DNA from: Chloroflexota bacterium
Lineage (GTDB): Bacteria; Chloroflexota; Anaerolineae; JAAYEA01
Direction: 5' to 3'
DNA: 48,079 nt
NCBI GenBank assembly: GCA_019873665.1
Contig: JAIOAV010000002.1
Span: 31,396 to 79,474 of the forward strand
The notes beneath the pieces were generated by a model that saw nothing but the letters and a program-made list of their open reading frames with translations, was not told the origin of the DNA and did no database searches. The position numbers and the translations under genes were made by a program. Of the stretch, positions 47,830-48,079 are shown piece by piece. Position 1 is the first letter of the stretch. Each line of letters opens with the position of its first letter.

Positions 47830-48079
47830 TTAATGAACGAGGATATCTCCGCAGAGGCCAAAATGGGAGCGGAAGAGGGAAAAGTCAAACACATCCACGA
47901 TGCCGTCCTGGTTAAAGTCGGCGCTCATGTTGCCTGTGCCAAATACAGCGCGCAACAGGCTGAAATCCACGATATCAATGACATTGTCATCGTTGGCGTC
48001 GCCCTCCAAAAGCGTCCCCAACGAAACAGTATTCAGGCCCGACGTTACCAGGATCGCGCGCTTGAGGTTGGCCAAGGTG
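47830..48079 (-). CDS. C-terminus of a secreted dockerin-type protein (partial)
   Basis: The frame is open to the window edge and ends at 47830, so only the last ~83 residues are seen. They contain two dockerin-like calcium-binding repeats: GDANDDNVIDIVDFSLLRAV and ADFNQDGIVDVFDFSLFRSH. The preceding beta strand is of a kind common in Chloroflexota surface proteins. Such tails usually cap large extracellular enzymes or adhesins. The N-terminus and partner domains lie outside the window. Confidence 0.8.
   Translation of the reverse strand, partial: TLANLKRAILVTSGLNTVSLGTLLEGDANDDNVIDIVDFSLLRAVFGTGNMSADFNQDGIVDVFDFSLFRSHFGLCGDILVH

Overview
The window reads as a chromosomal segment of a moderately high-GC bacterium, most likely a member of the Chloroflexota (Anaerolineae-like). 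The reasons are several. Envelope proteins carry long Thr-Pro-Thr-Ala linkers. Beta-propeller and dockerin-type secreted domains are joined to STAND-type ATPases. A bifunctional phosphoglucose/phosphomannose isomerase is present. T-box leaders control aminoacyl-tRNA synthetases. No 16S rRNA or other taxonomic marker is in the window, so this placement is inference. There are no phages, transposases or CRISPR arrays. The only dispersed repeat is a cluster of three TGTCATTGCGAG-type palindromic units at about 21.8 kb.

Layout. 1-1240 (minus): 5' part of pheS behind a Phe T-box leader and a possible leader ORF. 1268-3241 (plus): rsmI, apparently starting at an ATC codon, and a PGI/PMI isomerase. 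3341-4459 (minus): a TolB-like/TPR protein. A CAT tRNA follows. 4856-7255 (plus): iolB-uxaE, for sugar-acid metabolism. 7358-8857 (plus): a membrane FHA-like protein. 8879-11134 (minus): a glycyl radical enzyme without an activase nearby. 11269-13017 (plus): a cyclic-nucleotide-binding plus twin bPH2 membrane protein from an apparently leaderless promoter. 13154-14450 (minus): two envelope proteins. 14604-14754 (minus): tRNA-Gly and tRNA-Pro. 14793-17339 (minus): sbcC. 17843-19222 (plus): an M28 peptidase. 19257-21720 (minus): iorAB behind a 12-codon leader peptide. 21935-32767 (minus): dnaE followed by a pair of membrane STAND ATPases, plsC and a PHP phosphoesterase, spaced like one operon. 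32879-38172 (minus): two glycosyltransferases, a TyrA-like dehydrogenase, an HD protein, an M50 protease and a diacylglycerol-kinase-like lipid kinase. 38304-40447 (plus): an amidohydrolase, thpR and a phosphoribosyltransferase. 40444-42048 (minus): an Amt-like membrane protein. 42344-46617 (minus): the leuS transcription unit. 46655-47761 (minus): an ECF sigma factor and a probable anti-sigma factor. 47830-end (minus): the C-terminus of a dockerin-bearing protein.

The most unusual feature is the leuS transcription unit (46617 down to 42291). One good sigma70-type promoter precedes tRNA-Ala(CGC), then a complete T-box sensor domain with a CUC (Leu) specifier, then a second gene, tRNA-Ala(GGC), then the T-box antiterminator and terminator, then a methyltransferase, a 25-codon ORF and leuS. 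A functional-looking tRNA gene is therefore embedded inside a T-box riboswitch, between the specifier domain and the antiterminator. Processing of that tRNA would cut the riboswitch in two.

The second main candidate is the two-gene membrane STAND system at 23428-29194. It pairs an extracellular beta-propeller receptor with a cytosolic STAND ATPase, followed by a translationally coupled ATPase with two membrane segments. Other points: short ORFs with good ribosome binding sites precede pheS, iorA and leuS; two promoters place transcription starts at the start codon; and several enzymes lack hallmark residues (Amt without its twin histidines, a TyrA-like protein without the GGHP histidine, a glycyl radical enzyme with CSQ in place of CxE).
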